Shown one piece after another: positions 1 through 11,990 of a DNA stretch of 64,000 nt (positions are counted from its first letter, which is position 1; every line of letters starts with the position of its first letter). The notes beneath the pieces were generated by a model. It was not told where the DNA came from. It searched no databases and saw only the letters and a list, made by a program, of their open reading frames with translations. The translations under genes were made by a program, and so were the position numbers. This DNA comes from Chelydra serpentina. Its lineage: Eukaryota > Chordata > Testudines > Chelydridae. The DNA lies in the NCBI GenBank assembly GCA_037349315.1, contig JBAIAC010000033.1:24818001-24882000 (forward strand), read 5' to 3'.

Positions 1-210
1 AGCCTTATGTATATTGAGCCCTTCTCCTGGTAGGGAGCCTGAGGATACCCTTCTCTACACTGTCAAAGTCCACACATCAGAACGGTTTTCAGCCAAGAAG
101 ACAGGAAGCAGGGCACATCACAGATGCTCTTTGGTCAGCTGCAGGAGTTGCTGCTGAGTGATAAAATGCACTTCATCCCACCCAGGGCTGAGCACTCCCC
201 ACAGCTTTCT
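1..210 (-). other. Candidate 3'-terminal exon of an unidentified minus-strand gene
   Basis: On the minus strand a pyrimidine-rich acceptor (CTTTTGTTTCCTTTGCAG) ends at 211. It is followed by an open frame of 30 codons to a TGA at 118-120, containing VLSPGWDEVHFITQQQLLQL. The remaining 117 nt to the window edge would be 3' UTR. I do not recognise the peptide. Composition and splice site look plausible, but a 30-codon frame can occur by chance; it could be a lncRNA exon or nothing. Confidence 0.3.
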
Positions 211-3200
211 CTGCAAAGGAAACAAAAGACAAAGTCCAAAAGCACTAGGCAAACAGGCCAGCCTTAAATATTATAAAATATAATTAGAGAAAAACACCTA
301 CACAGTCAACATTAGAGGGAACAGTATCGCCCTGTGAAGCCACCCGGAGTTATCTGTGCAGTCTCCCAGCACTTGCAGGAAATGTACAAGCAGGAATAGT
401 GCTCAGAGAATTCCATTTTCTGAGACCAAGCACGAGAATAGGAATCTTGCAGAGCCCTTCACACAAAGCGTGTTTGCAAACTAGTAGCATGAGTCTAGGG
501 GAGCTCTTTAATTTTAAGTTTTACATTCATAAATTCAAAAACTAAAAACAAGGCAACATCACTTCAAGACTGAGAGGAGCAGAAGTACAAGGGCCATTTT
601 AAAGAAGCCCAACACAGTCACCTCGTTAAGAACAGTACACAGACTGCTTCTGGCACATGCAATTCTCAGCTTATGGAGAGGACTGACCAGGAATGCAAGA
701 TATGTAAAGCCTTAAAGTCAGTCTAGAGCTCCAGCCGTTGTTCTTTAAGTTTCTAGAAAAATGTCACCCTCCACACTCCTCTCATTCCCCCGAAAAAAAC
801 TTTGCAAAGGTACAAAAAGCAGTGCAATGCCAAACTCCCAGTGAAACTCAGTGAGTACTGTAACCTGGAAAGGTTCTTAGGTGCCTATTTTCCTCCTCAA
901 AATCAGTTCACTTTAATACTTTTAACTTAGTTCTGCCTAACTAACCATGCATATTTCTCACAGTATATGCACTTCTGATTTTAATGCATGTCTGAACAGC
1001 AACTAGAAAAATGGGATTCTGACTAGGATTACCAGGTCATACCAGAATACAAATTTAATACATCTAAACTCTGCACTTCTAGTTCATTAAAATGGTTTCC
1101 TTGCCAGGCAGAACCTGAGACCCTGCCCCTACTATGAATCAAAGGATAAAAATCACTGCCAAATCCCATGACCCAACCAATTCTCACCACAATTTCCCTA
1201 CAGAAGGGCACATTCATAGCATATTGCCAGAGGACCCAAGACTCCAGCCAGGCCAGAGACATCAGCTGGTACTATACAATGTGTGAGGTTTAGCAGACAT
1301 CCAGTATGTAGCTTATGATTGTAGATTAAGTATACATTAGAATTAGTTAAATAGTTTGCACTGTCAGTGTACTGGTTAATAATTGCATTACATTTAGTTA
1401 TTTTGACACACAATGCCTTCCATAGACATTATATGGTGCAAGCCCAACCCCAAAATTAATTTTTTTAAGGCAGAGTTTTGTCACAATTCTAAGAATGTTT
1501 CCATGTTTATTTTTTACTTCCAGTGCACACAAATGTATTTGGAATTTATTCCCGTGCCAAGACTGCAACTGAATCTGCTGTACTGAGCTTAATGCTTTAG
1601 AAGCAGACAGTGAAATCAACTAGATTCCAGCTATTAAAAGATTACTGGGTTTTGTTGAGCACACAACCTGAAACTGTAAAAAGCAAACAGCTGAAATTGT
1701 GATAAATTGGTTAGATTTAATTTTCCTCAGTCTTACAAATCTGAAAGATGTAAAAACACCTTATTTAACTGACAACAAAAGCTCTTTTAAAGAGGCGTTA
1801 TTGAAGAGTCTAACATTCCTGAGAGCTTAATCCAAAATTACAAAGAATGCCAATGCCCTGGATTGATCTCCCCACGATTCCACTTCCGACCATCTATTTT
1901 CATGCTGTTTAACTGAAGTGATGCAGATGCGGAAACAGAAATTTCTTAATGGCGTGATGCAACTTCAGTACCAGGTAACCGTTCTACTCTTGCATGTATG
2001 CAATGACACAGGGGAAAACACAGCCTTCTGGACCATAGGACATCTTATGTTTGTTTCCTACCACTGCTGCTGGCACTAGCAGCACTGAATTTATGTTCGC
2101 AATGGGAGTGCTACCCTGGAGCAAGTACCAGAATTGTAAGCATCATGTTGTACAAAAGTCCTTTGGATAGTGTTAAATTGTGCTTAAAATGCTGCCAACT
2201 GCCTGCTCCCTTCTTTCCATTAGCGTTCCCACCTCTGGAGACGTACCAGCGACAAAGGTGGCTTTTTTTTTTTTTTAAAGCAAAAAGCTTCGTTTACACG
2301 GCTGTTTCCCTCCTTGTATGTTGACACTGAAATTGGTTGTCTGGTACTGAAGTTAATCAACCCCTTTAAATACATGATTAACTTATCCGTCAGATGAACC
2401 TTTAACACTAGATGTGGCTTTTAAAGAAAGAGTGGTGAATGTTTATTTGTACATATGATCAGATTTCAAATGTTTGGAGATATTAAAATAGTTAATGCAC
2501 ATTTTAGATTAACAGCAGCAGATGAGGTTTATTTTAACATTTATATAATGTTTTACATCACAAATATAGTATATGTTGAATAATCTTTAGAACAAATCCA
2601 AAACCATAACTGAAAAGAACTTAAACGCTAACAGAACTTCAGAAAACCGTAATATTCCATACAAAATATTGGTCCCAGAGCAGGTGAAACCACTAGACTT
2701 GCCACCTAAAGCAAAATTTGATTAAAAGCTAGTTTGTGCCCAGGCTGAGACCTTGTATGTCAAGATTTATCCTGGGTAAGTATTACTGGCCACTGAAAGT
2801 GTTTATTATAAAATCCTAATGTCACCACCAAAATTAATCTGCAATCTTTTGTAAACACAAAAGAGGAACAGAAAGGCCAAGGGAGCCATTACTGCAATTA
2901 ACAAACTGTTTCCTTACAATTGTTAAATACAAATCAGCCCAGGTAGCCAACAGATGCTACAAATCCCAGTCTGGAGAGCAACTGATTTTGTACTTACTAA
3001 TTTCTAACTGCTTTGTTCACAGCTGTCTCCAGTCCACCGCACCTGAGCGCCAGACACCCAAACCCCATCTTTTCTACAACTTGGAACCAACTTGACTTGT
3101 ACCTGCCAAGCAAATCCAGTGTGTTATTGTGGTTATTCCTTCATCACTTCATCCCCCTCAACTATTACCTCCACCCACAACAGTGTTGATATTTTAGATG

Positions 3201-4930
3201 GTGTGCCCTTCAGGATAGGGAAGCATCTTTGAGGGTGCGTCTTTACAAGCCACACAAGTGCTTCTTGCACCTGTGATGCTTTATAGCAATGCTAACCTGA
3301 CAGCATCCTGGATTAGCTCACTAAATAGGAAGCCCAGATCTCACCTGAAGAGAAAAGAGGGTTAGAAAAAGTTCACTCAAAAGCCAAAGCTCCATCCAGC
3401 AGAAGCTGTTTTTCATAGTGGAGGATGGTGACAGAAGGGATATAGAGCCACAGCCCTTCCTGTAACAAGGTACTTCATCCCCAGAAGAAACAGGGAAATC
3501 TTATCCCTCTCCCGCACCAGTAAAGCCTGGGGCAACTTCCATCCCCCACTGAGACTCAGTTTACACTACCAACTTATTTCAGCATAACTATGTCGCTCAG
3601 GGGTGTGGAAAACCCACATCTCTGAGCAACATAGTTATACTGACCTACCCCCAGTGCAATACCTCCTATGTTGACAGGAGAGCTTCTCCCGTTAGCTATC
3701 ACCACTCAGGGAGGAGTACCACCTACGCTGACAGGAGTGAAGGTTTGACAAGGGGGAAAAAATGAGCGAAGGGGACCAAAAACACAAACAAAACATGCAG
3801 AATGAAGGTCTAGCCAAAGTCCAGCTGTTAGAAGTGGCAACCAAACATGAAAGAAAGTAGGTCTAATAAAATGAGGAAGGGTACAGTGGGAATTCTAAAA
3901 TGGCTGTGCTACTTTTTAAAGCCCATCTCACTGAAACGGAGTTATGACAATTAGGCAGTAACAGCTATTTAACTAAATAAAACAGCTATTGATAAAAAGT
4001 AATAAAATGAAAAACTGAACACTTTGTACCAGTCAGTTGATTCGATTAATAAGCCCGGCCCACAGGCATTTCTAGACCAGCAGTCGTGAGAGAGAGGAAG
4101 CATGGTAGTCATCTCATATATTAAAAAAAAAGGAAATAGCAATCCTGGTACTTACCATGACAATAGGACAACTATAACTTCAATCAAAACCAAAACAAGT
4201 AGTTATCTAGAGGCTAAAGAAACTGGGAACTATGTATGCATAGCTGTTGGTTTAATAAAGAACTAGTCATTGCAGACAAGGATGAGTTTTTAAAAAAATT
4301 AGTTACATCAGTTGATGAAAGAAATATAACAGCTGTAACACATGAACGGCAGGCAATACTTACATGGAAAACCCAAACTGATTTGGATAGAGCATGGTCT
4401 CTCAGACTGACAACTGAACAGACCACAAGTGGCAGTCAAAGGACATCTAGAGTTGATTACAGAATGCCAGAAATATGGCAGTGTTGTAGCTGTGTTGGCC
4501 CATAGCTATTAGGGAGACAAGGTGGGTGAGGTAATATCTTGTATTGGACCCCACCCCACCTCCCCCAAAATTGACTGTGAAGTCCTTAAAAACATCATAT
4601 TCATCATAATCTCTAAACTGCCAAGAAGACTGTTATACAGTCCCTGAAATTTAACCACCAGATAGTGATCAAATCAGCAAAAAAGAGTGTGCCATCATAG
4701 TCCTCAACTCTGGTGACCACGTGAATGAGGCCAACTGACAACTCTGACACCACCTACAATAAAGAACTTAAAGAAGACCCCTCACACCACAATTTACCCA
4801 TGCCTACCACAACATGTGGTGTACCTTATTCAGTGCATAATCAAAGACATTACCTCACCCATCTTGCCTCAGAAATATATCTGGTGCTAGGAGTTGGCCA
4901 GGGAAGGAGGTAGCAGAGGGAAATGTATCC
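211..4930. other. AT-rich non-coding stretch (presumed intron)
   Basis: No coding exon is recognised. A degraded fragment of a turtle DNA-transposon-like repeat (CAGTTTACACTACC ... GTTGACAGGAG) lies at about 3550-3740. At about 4486-4552 there is a fragment of the same family as 11003-11411. The rest looks like single-copy intronic sequence. Confidence 0.5.
3105..3344 (-). other. Possible non-coding exon of the minus-strand transcription unit
   Basis: On the minus strand a branch-point-like CTAAC and the tract CCCTCTTTTCTCTTCAG form a good acceptor before 3344, and GGCAG|GTACAAG near 3104 could be a donor. All three frames have early stops, so it would be a 5' UTR or lncRNA exon. Splice-signal evidence only. 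Confidence 0.2.
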
Positions 4931-4935
4931 AGTAG

Positions 4936-5115
4936 ATAGAATACCAGACTAAAGTGAGACCTGAGTTTTAGTTCCGAGGTTTACCATCATCATTTCACCT
5001 CTATGCCTCAGTTTCCAAGCTGTAAAATGGGGATAGCAATACTACCCCACCTTTGCAGAGCACTTTGAGATCCTTGGACGAGGCGGTAATATAACAATGC
5101 CAAATATTATTGGGG
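4936..5115 (+). repeat. MIR-like SINE
   Basis: Contains the CORE-SINE hallmarks TATGCCTCAGTTTCCAAGC, GTAAAATGGGGATAGCAATA and GCACTTTGAGATCCTTGGA in the right order. Diverged, as expected for this old amniote family. Confidence 0.75.
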
Positions 5116-5379
5116 ACGGGAGGAAGGAAGGGGTGTAGCAGGGTTTCATATTATGTACATTTTTATTTAGGATCTTTATTAAATGACGTGGAAAGACAGA
5201 TTATGGTTTATTAAGTTTGCTGATCCCAAATCAGAAGGGTATTTCAGACGCCAGTGAGAACAAAGTAATAATACAAGGAAAACAAGAGATTAAATATATA
5301 GGCAGGAAAATGGAGATACAACTTAGATAGCTACAACCTACAGAGAGTAAGGCAAATAATCCTTTTTTTCTAATGGGAA

Positions 5380-5680
5380 GGTGACACTTGAAAGGCAGGA
5401 ACAGCTGAAGGAGACTTAGGGGTGATAGTGGACAGCAAACAAGATATGAGATTGCAATGTGATATGGGTGCAATAGAGGCTAATGCAATTTTGGACTGCA
5501 CATACAGAGGCATCAACATCACCAAACAGGGCGGCAACTGTCCCTTTATATAGAACTGAAATAACTGCACCTGGTAGACTGCACAGACAGATGCTGATGA
5601 ACAGAAGTAATAAAAGTGCTCATGAGCTGGAGGGATTGAATTACAAAGAAAGAACTAAACACATGCAGCATAGCTAAATG
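5380..5680 (+). mobile_element. CR1 LINE fragment (reverse-transcriptase C-terminal part)
   Basis: One frame reads GDLGVIVDSKQDMRLQCD then GAIEANAILDCTYRGIN, the DLGVxVDSK block and following helix of CR1 reverse transcriptases. Frame damage follows, so it is a dead fragment. Confidence 0.65.
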
Positions 5681-5989
5681 GAAACAGGGGAAAGGAAGAG
5701 GACAAGACATGAGAACAGGTTGCAAATATCCAGAGCACGTAAAGCCTCAGGAAGGGTGAGAATTTTTGGTCGGGGCGGGGGTGGGGGGGGGGAGAATGGG
5801 GGAGGAAGATCATGTTAGGAAAGGGAGAAAGCAGATGATGAATGCCAGAGAACATTCTGGAGGTCAGATGCACCCCACATGAGGCATGGGCTCTGTAAAG
5901 TACAGGTGTAAACCTGTGACACTGGGGTAATTTTGAACTGGCCTGCACAGAGCACCATTCAATGTGCAATAAGGGCTACCCTTGCTCTG

Positions 5990-6462
5990 ATGTGGGAGGG
6001 GAGGCTTGTTATCCATAGGGGAAGGACAGAGCCAAACGGATGGGGGAGGGTCCTTGATTCCTGCCCAGGTCCCCCACCCCACAGATGGATGCAAGGAAGG
6101 ATGGGGAAGACACCATATCCCTGCCTGGCTCCCCATCACTAGACGGATGTGGAATGGGGACCTCAACCCCCGCCCGACTCTTCCCCCCATCATGGACGCG
6201 GAGGGAGGGGGGGGCTCGATCTTTGCCCGGCTCTTCCCCTCCCCCATGGATGTGTGTGTGTGGGGGGGGGGGAGACACTGGATCCCTGCCCGGCTTTTCT
6301 CCCCCCCATGGACGCGGGGTGGTGGGGACGCTCGATCCCTGCCCGGCGTCCCTTCCCCTCACGAGATGGCGGTGGGGGGGGAGGGAAGAAGGGAGACCAA
6401 CCGATCGCTACCCGCCTCCCCCCGGGATATTATGGGGTGGGGTCTCAGCCCCTGCCCGCCTC
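5990..6462. repeat. Degenerate GC-rich minisatellite, about 50-62 bp units
   Basis: Seven to eight tandem units share a pattern of ATGGACGCGG, then a G run, then CTCGATCCCTGCCCGGCTC and a C run. Clear units begin near 6037, 6082, 6142, 6192, 6245, 6306, 6362 and 6426. The last unit runs into the predicted splice donor at 6465. Long open frames on both strands here are a by-product of the repeat. Confidence 0.75.
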
Positions 6463-6464
6463 AC

Positions 6465-6580
6465 CTGTCCTGTCCTGTAGGCCCAGCCCGGCCGCTATTC
6501 TCGACGTTTCCGGCACCAGCTCCCATCGGTCTGCAGCCGAGCCGGCCCTGCTACCAACTACCCCTTAGCAACCTCCCGTG
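6465..6580 (-). other. Predicted non-coding first exon of the minus-strand gene
   Basis: On the minus strand ACAGGACAGGACAG is followed by GTGAGG, a strong splice donor after base 6465, just below the CCAAT cluster. The 5' boundary is a guess. No protein start is implied. Confidence 0.35.
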
Positions 6581-6950
6581 CAATTCGATTGGGGACTGGC
6601 CACGCCACTCACCCCACAAACCGGCTGGCGATTGGCCAGTAGGCCGGCGTGGGGGTGGGGAAACGCTCACACCCTGTAGCTGCTCAGCTATTGGCTGCTT
6701 GCGGCACCGCTGAAGCGGATCTTTGGATTCCATTGGCTTCCAGTCCTTGTCAGTCGGAGGTGGGCGGTGACTGCCATTGGCTTTATGACGGGGTGGGTGG
6801 CGAAAGGGAGGGGCAGGGGTAGGGGCAGCTGGCGTGTTCCTGAGTCACTAACACGGCCTGGCTTTTCTGCGGGCGGGGCTGCCCCGCCCCGCCCCATGTA
6901 CCTGGCTGCTGAGAGCCCAGGGGCCTGGCTCCCCACTGCTCTGTAGCCTG
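6466..6950 (-). promoter_or_regulatory. CpG-island promoter of a minus-strand gene (ABHD2 candidate)
   Basis: A CpG-rich block with at least five ATTGG pentamers on the plus strand (near 6589, 6632, 6691, 6732 and 6776), which are CCAAT boxes on the minus strand. It also has clustered GC boxes (about 6873-6895) and an AP-1 site TGAGTCA near 6841. CCAAT orientation and the donor at 6465 argue for transcription leftwards, but a bidirectional promoter is possible. In vertebrates ABHD2 lies head-to-head with MFGE8, hence the candidate name; no ABHD2 coding sequence is in the window. Confidence 0.5.
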
Positions 6951-7405
6951 CCTAGCCCTTAGTCTGACCCTAGATCCTGGGTTTCCCAGAGGGTGGGTTG
7001 GGGGCCTGCTGCAGCTGGGGGGGCCCAGGGGTGGAGGTTGGAGAGCGAGCCCTCCCCACACTCCCCCCTCCCCCCCCCCCCCCCCCCGTAGCGGTGCTTC
7101 TGATCCTGCAGAGGTGGGCCCAGCCTGCCGCTGTGGGCATGGCAACTTGGCCCGAGGGATCCCAGCACCACTCCGGTTTGGTCTGGCTGCCCTTCATGAT
7201 GGCACAGCTGCCATGTCAGATCTGAGTGGTGCTGCCATCCTCTCCAACAGGTCACAATGCCACCCGTTCAGCTTTGGCCCGGTCACCCTCTGTCATGATG
7301 GAGGGGCAATGCTTTACCCCACACCGTCCCATGTGGTGGTCCTGCTTTGGTATCAGGCTTTTAGCCTGCAGATAAATGTCCTGGGTTACTATCAGCTTTT
7401 GGACT
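6951..7405. other. GC-rich flank with a poly-C tract
   Basis: Holds a near-uninterrupted C run at about 7068-7087 and no recognisable exon. It may be the outer part of the CpG island. The open frames here come from the skewed composition. Confidence 0.4.
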
Positions 7406-7413
7406 GCAGGCTC

Positions 7414-7538
7414 TGGGGTGAACAGACAACAAGTGTGAAAAATCGGGACAGAGGATGGGGGGTAATAGGAGCCAATATAAGAAAAAAGCCCCAAATATCG
7501 TGACTCTCCCTATAAAAACTGGACATCTGGTCACCCTA
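7414..7538. mobile_element. Short hAT-type element, TAGGGTGACCAGA family, diverged copy
   Basis: The left end GGGGTGAACAGACAACAAG and right end CATCTGGTCACCCTA match the copies at 27348 and 63763. Flanks GCAGGCTC and ACAGGGTC agree at 6 of 8 bases, consistent with an aged 8-bp target-site duplication. Confidence 0.7.
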
Positions 7539-8430
7539 ACAGGGTCCCAGTGGAGGACAACAGTTTGCTGTCAGCCCATTAGTTGGCAGAATTTGACATT
7601 GGACTTCAGCCTGAGGGGTCCCAGACAAGGGGCTTGGTTCAGGAATCAGCATGGACTTTCCCCTTGGGTCCCTATGACACTGGTCTTAGGTTTTCATGCG
7701 TTGGGTTTCAGCCTGTCAGTTTGTGCTCTTCCCCTTTAAGTGCAGCTGCTCAATTCTTGCAGGTGGCAGCTCATGTGCTGCGGGGAAAGGCTTCTGTCCA
7801 ATGGCAGTCAGTCTCCTCCCATCTGTGCACAGAGAGTCCATGTGCTGCATGGTGAGGTGGGGCAAAGAGCAGTGAGTGACAAGCAGCTTGATTATTCATC
7901 CCAGTGAAGAGACACGTGAGCCTACAGAGGTCTTCCAGTGAGGAAAGTGGCTGCTGTGAGCAGAATCCAGATGCACTTGGAAGAGGCACTTTTATTCTCT
8001 GCTTAGAGGAGACAAGCTACAGGCTCCCCAAAACAGGCATCCTTGTATTCCTGCCTGTAAATCCCAGACCTTAGTATGCAACACTCGCCATCCCAGACCA
8101 AAATGATTCCAAATGAGAACCATAACAACGAACAGCTCAGGAGGATCATCCTCCTTCTACAGCTCCCAAAGTTAATTTCTTCTTCGTAGTGACCCTCCAG
8201 CTCAGTTCAGCTGTTTTTTCTCCTTGGCCTGTGCCTCTCATTGCTCTCTCCCTCTGATACTATTTTTTAAACTTTATAACTATATTAGAATAATGCTTTG
8301 TATTTCCAAAGCTATCTTCATCTGAAGATCACAAAGCTCTCTGGCCCAGATCCTCAGAGGTATTTAATCTCCTAACTTCAAGTGATTTCAGTGGAAATTG
8401 GGAGCCTAAATACCTTTGTGGATGCAGGCC
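7539..8430. other. Non-coding spacer
   Basis: No exon recognised. At about 8345-8410 there is a copy of a widespread short repeat (CAGATCCTCAGAGGTATTTAA ... GGGAGCCTAAATACCTTTGTGG), also seen at about 57840-57920. Confidence 0.4.
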
Positions 8431-8434
8431 TCTG

Positions 8435-8600
8435 GAAACACTGATTAATCCTCATGATACCTGCAGGAGATGGTCATGATTGTTGTCCCCAGTCCACAGA
8501 GAGGGAAACTGAGGCACAGACAGGCCAAGTGACTTGCCTTACTCACCCAGGGAGTCAGTGGAAGCTAGGGAACAGAATGCAGCTCTCACTCTCGATCCTG
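8435..8600 (-). repeat. MIR-like SINE, minus strand
   Basis: Contains GTCCACAGAGAGGGAAACTGAGGCACAG followed by CAAGTGACTTGCC, the reverse complement of the MIR core. Confidence 0.7.
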
Positions 8601-8729
8601 TTCTTTAGAGACAAGCATAGGCAGCGAGTTATATGGGCCCGTCTGTCCATGCTCCACCAATATTAAGGAACGTGGGCCCGGCTCCACCAATATTTGGGCT
8701 TAAATTTTCAAAGCCATCTCATCCATAGG

Positions 8730-8990
8730 ACGGAGCGGGGCAATTGCCCCGGGCTCCACACTTTGGGGGGGCCCCATGCTTCAGGGGGACATGGGGTTCA
8801 GGGTGGCTTGCGGGGTTACCACCCTGTTCTGCCCTGCCTCTTTCTGCTGCTCTGCCCCCACCCCACCCCCCACTCCACCTCTTTTCCCCAAAACCCTGCC
8901 ACACCTCTTCCCGGCCCTGCTCTGCGTACTTGGGAATTCCTGTGGGGTCCCCTCAAGCCCTTTCACCCGCCCCCCCCACCCCATCCAGGG
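8730..8990. repeat. Fragment of a GC-rich DNA-transposon-like repeat
   Basis: Starts with the short palindrome GGGGCAATTGCCCCGGGC followed by GC-rich low-complexity sequence rich in C runs. It resembles the other hAT-type elements here in composition, but neither both ends nor a target-site duplication can be assigned. Confidence 0.35.
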
Positions 8991-9009
8991 AAGAACTGAG
9001 AAAGAAAAC

Positions 9010-9658
9010 AAAGGAAATTAGCTGTTGCCACCAGCTAATTAAAAACGTGCACAAACCTCTTAGGAACACAAAAATCCAATCCTGTTCTTAAAAGAGGTAA
9101 ATTTTAATAAACCCAAAAAGGAAATACATTTGGAACTTAGGCTTTTTGCTAGATCTTAAAAGAACAATTACAAAAATTAAGCATCAAGCTAGCTCTCTTG
9201 AGGTTTGGCTTAAAGGTTACAAGCAAAACAAAAGCATCTGGGGTTAGCACAGAGAAGTCCACAAGCCAATTAGAAATAAAAGAAATAACCCTAATCACAT
9301 CTTTCTAAACATTTCTGATCTACTTACACACTTGGGGGTTCCAAATGAGTAGTTTAGGCATGATCTGATGATCTATTATATCTGTCTTAAAGCTTCTTAT
9401 AGCATAATTGCTTTCTTTCCCCCTCTTCCCCGGAGAAGAACAACACACAGACAATGGGAAGTTTTTTCCCAATTTTAGAAAGTTCTAGACCTCCCATTGG
9501 CTCTTTTGGTCAAGTGCCCACTCCTTTCCTTTTACCTGTGGGCTTGTTAACCCTTTACAGGTAAAGCAAGTAGACAACAGTTAAGAGGAATTTTATAGCT
9601 AACTGGCTGGCTGGGTGTCCACAAAAGGGAGCTACCCCTCCCCCCTCTCATTTATTAC
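9010..9658 (-). mobile_element. Probable solo LTR
   Basis: Read on the minus strand it begins TGTAATAAATGAG at 9658, has a TATA box (GCTATAAAATTCC) about 55 nt in, and an ATTAAA-type signal before a T-rich tail. It ends near GGTGGCAACA at about 9020. No second LTR or internal retroviral gene is present, and no matching duplication was found, so ends are approximate. Confidence 0.5.
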
Positions 9659-11002
9659 AGCCCCTTACACTTTAGGCAAATTGTACTCACCACTGTTCTA
9701 GCACGAGTACAGTCCCACCAGTGGAAGTAAGAGTGAGTGCACCCAGTGTAGATAAGACACTATCAGTTGCTGGCTTTACATTTTAACCAATGTGATCAGG
9801 TCACTGGCAGCATGTCTGTATTAATGCTCCTAATGCTACAGCCACCTATGGGGATGCAATAGATGAGTGAATTTCAGAAAATCCTCCATGTAGCCGCACA
9901 GCCCTTGTGTCTCAATTTCCCCATCTTTAAAGCAAGGATAAACGTTCCTAATTTGGGGGGATGTGAGAATGATTGATTTATTAATGTTTGCAGTGTGGTT
10001 TAAACTTCTATACACATTCCCTAGACAAATTGTAAATGCTATATATTACTAGCCCATAAAATGAGACTGAGTGTACTGTAGGCAGAATAGCGACTGTCAA
10101 AATGGCATCTGCTTATTCAACGCACCAGTCCCTGTCTGTATCTTTGAGTCACGTATGCTCACAAGTGAGTCATACCTGCTCACTATTTATTACTGACACA
10201 CATAAATGTCTACTCTTGGTAGCACTAGTCTAGCTATGGGAAAACAACCTGGGATCTATTCTGTCTCAGGTATCACCAACAGAAATGACAGCTGAGTTCT
10301 GACTGCAGGATCTTTATCACTGGCAATGATGTAGGAGGCAGAAAGAGACCACCTGGTTTTCTCATGCCAGGTGGAACTTTTTAGCAAAATCTGCTTTTGA
10401 TAGATAAGGTGAGCCCATAGAATTGGGAAGCCAAGGAGAGAAAACAAATAAAGAGCCCCACAATATGAAGTTTACAAAGCCATTTTTCTGATAACCTCAC
10501 AAAAGGGCCCCATTGCAAGACAAATGTTAGATTCCTAACAACATCTGCTCCCAGCTATGTTAATATCATGGTCACTTTACAAAATTAGTTTTAAAAAATC
10601 CTCTGATTTCAGACATTTTTCTTCCTTTGTTTACTTACAGTTTAAACTCCCCACACAGAGTAAGCTCTCAAGCAACTAGTCAAATTTTCCAAAGATCTGT
10701 GTATCCGGAGGGATGACTAACTCGTAAGAACTGAGTCATCATGAAGAAGATAGCTCTGGAAACAGAAAAAAAAGTGGGAATTGCTCAACTGAAAAAATTC
10801 AGTATAAAACCAACCCCAATCCTAACTATGGCTCTGCGGTTTCTCCTTGCCAGTGATGAGCTCTGGATTCCTTGCTAAAGGTCCAATCCTGCACTACTTA
10901 ATCTGGGAAATCTACCATTGATTCGTGGTCTCTGGGGTCCCTATCCTCTTCTTTAAAGCATCTACCTACACACTGTGAAAAAATGGTGATTAAATGCCAT
11001 GT
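9659..11002. other. Non-coding spacer with a MIR-like relic
   Basis: A MIR-like core (TGTCTCAATTTCCCCATCTTTAAA) lies at about 9890-10010. The rest is AT-rich and shows no exon or clear repeat. Confidence 0.4.
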
Positions 11003-11411
11003 GGTTGTAGCTGTGTCAGTCCCAGGATATTAGAGAGACAAGGTAGGTGAGATAATATCTTTTACTGGACTAGCCTCTGTGGGTGACAGACAAGCTTTTG
11101 AGCCACACAGAGCTCTGCTTCAGGTCTGGGAAAGGAACCCACGGCAAAATGCCACACTGTATGCCATTAATCCCATCTTTTTGTCCTATAACTGCTGTGG
11201 TATTAACGGGCCACTCTACCTTGAATGGTCCCTTATTATATCTGCTAACCATTTATGCTAAACAATCTGTTCCACCTTGCATTTTGCTGTGATGCTGGGA
11301 GTTCCTTTTCGCAGACCTGAAAAATTGCTGTGTGGCTCGAAAGCTTCTCTCTCTCACCAACAGAAGTTGGTCCAATAAACGATATTCCCTCACCCACCTT
11401 GTCTCTCTAAC
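11003..11411. repeat. Foldback repeat with long diverged inverted ends
   Basis: The left end (ATTAGAGAGACAAGGTAGGTGAG then ATAATATCTTTTACTGGAC) is mirrored at the right (GTCCAATAAACGATATTCCC then TCACCCACCTTGTCTCTC). A fragment of the same family sits at 4486-4552. It is a non-autonomous DNA element by structure; its superfamily is not clear. Confidence 0.65.
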
Positions 11412-11544
11412 GGTGGTTAAACTCAGCAGTGGCCAAACTGGATTATAACAGAGTTAGTTTTGAATTGGCCTGGTCTGTGCGGATGTAGTCAAATTATATA
11501 TTTACAACCAAGCTAAAAAATGGGCTTAAGATACTGTCTGCGCT

Positions 11545-11765
11545 GGTGTTTTAGGCTTTGTCTACACTGGCAATTGAAAGGCACAACTTTTGTCATTCAG
11601 CGGTGTTAAAACACACACACACACCCCCCAAAAGACAAAAGTTTTGCCAACAACAAGTGCCGGTGTGAACAGCGTTTTGTCAACAGGAGCGCTCTCCTGC
11701 CGACAATGCAAATGCTGCTCGTTGCGGGTGGAAGATGTTTTTGTCGGCAGGAGAGGAATAGGACA
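11545..11765. repeat. DNA-transposon-like repeat fragment with a CA tract
   Basis: Begins TTAGGCTTTGTCTACACTGG, a terminal motif of a turtle MITE-type family (compare 62288), and includes a (CA)n run at 11611-11625. The right end is not resolved. Confidence 0.4.
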
Positions 11766-11990
11766 CACTACACTAGCTTGTAAGATTCAACTCAGGATCA
11801 CCACTCTACTTAACATACAGCACTTAGATAGATGTAGAGTGAAAACAAGAATAAGTTTATTATTAAAAAACAGAGATTCAAGTGCTAGAGAATGAGGATA
11901 TTGGGAACAAATGGTTACATATAAAACAAAATCATAACATGCTTTCTAGAGCCTAGACTTAACTAATGAGCATTCCCCAATCTCCTACAA

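Noticed and set aside
1..6465. Search for ABHD2 coding exons
   Set aside because: None of the conserved alpha/beta-hydrolase blocks appear in any minus-strand frame; only promoter-type evidence remains.
6006..6713. 235-residue open frame on the plus strand near the CpG island
   Set aside because: Runs through the minisatellite and promoter; repeated HGRG/SLPG motifs reflect the DNA repeat, and the frame crosses likely promoter elements.
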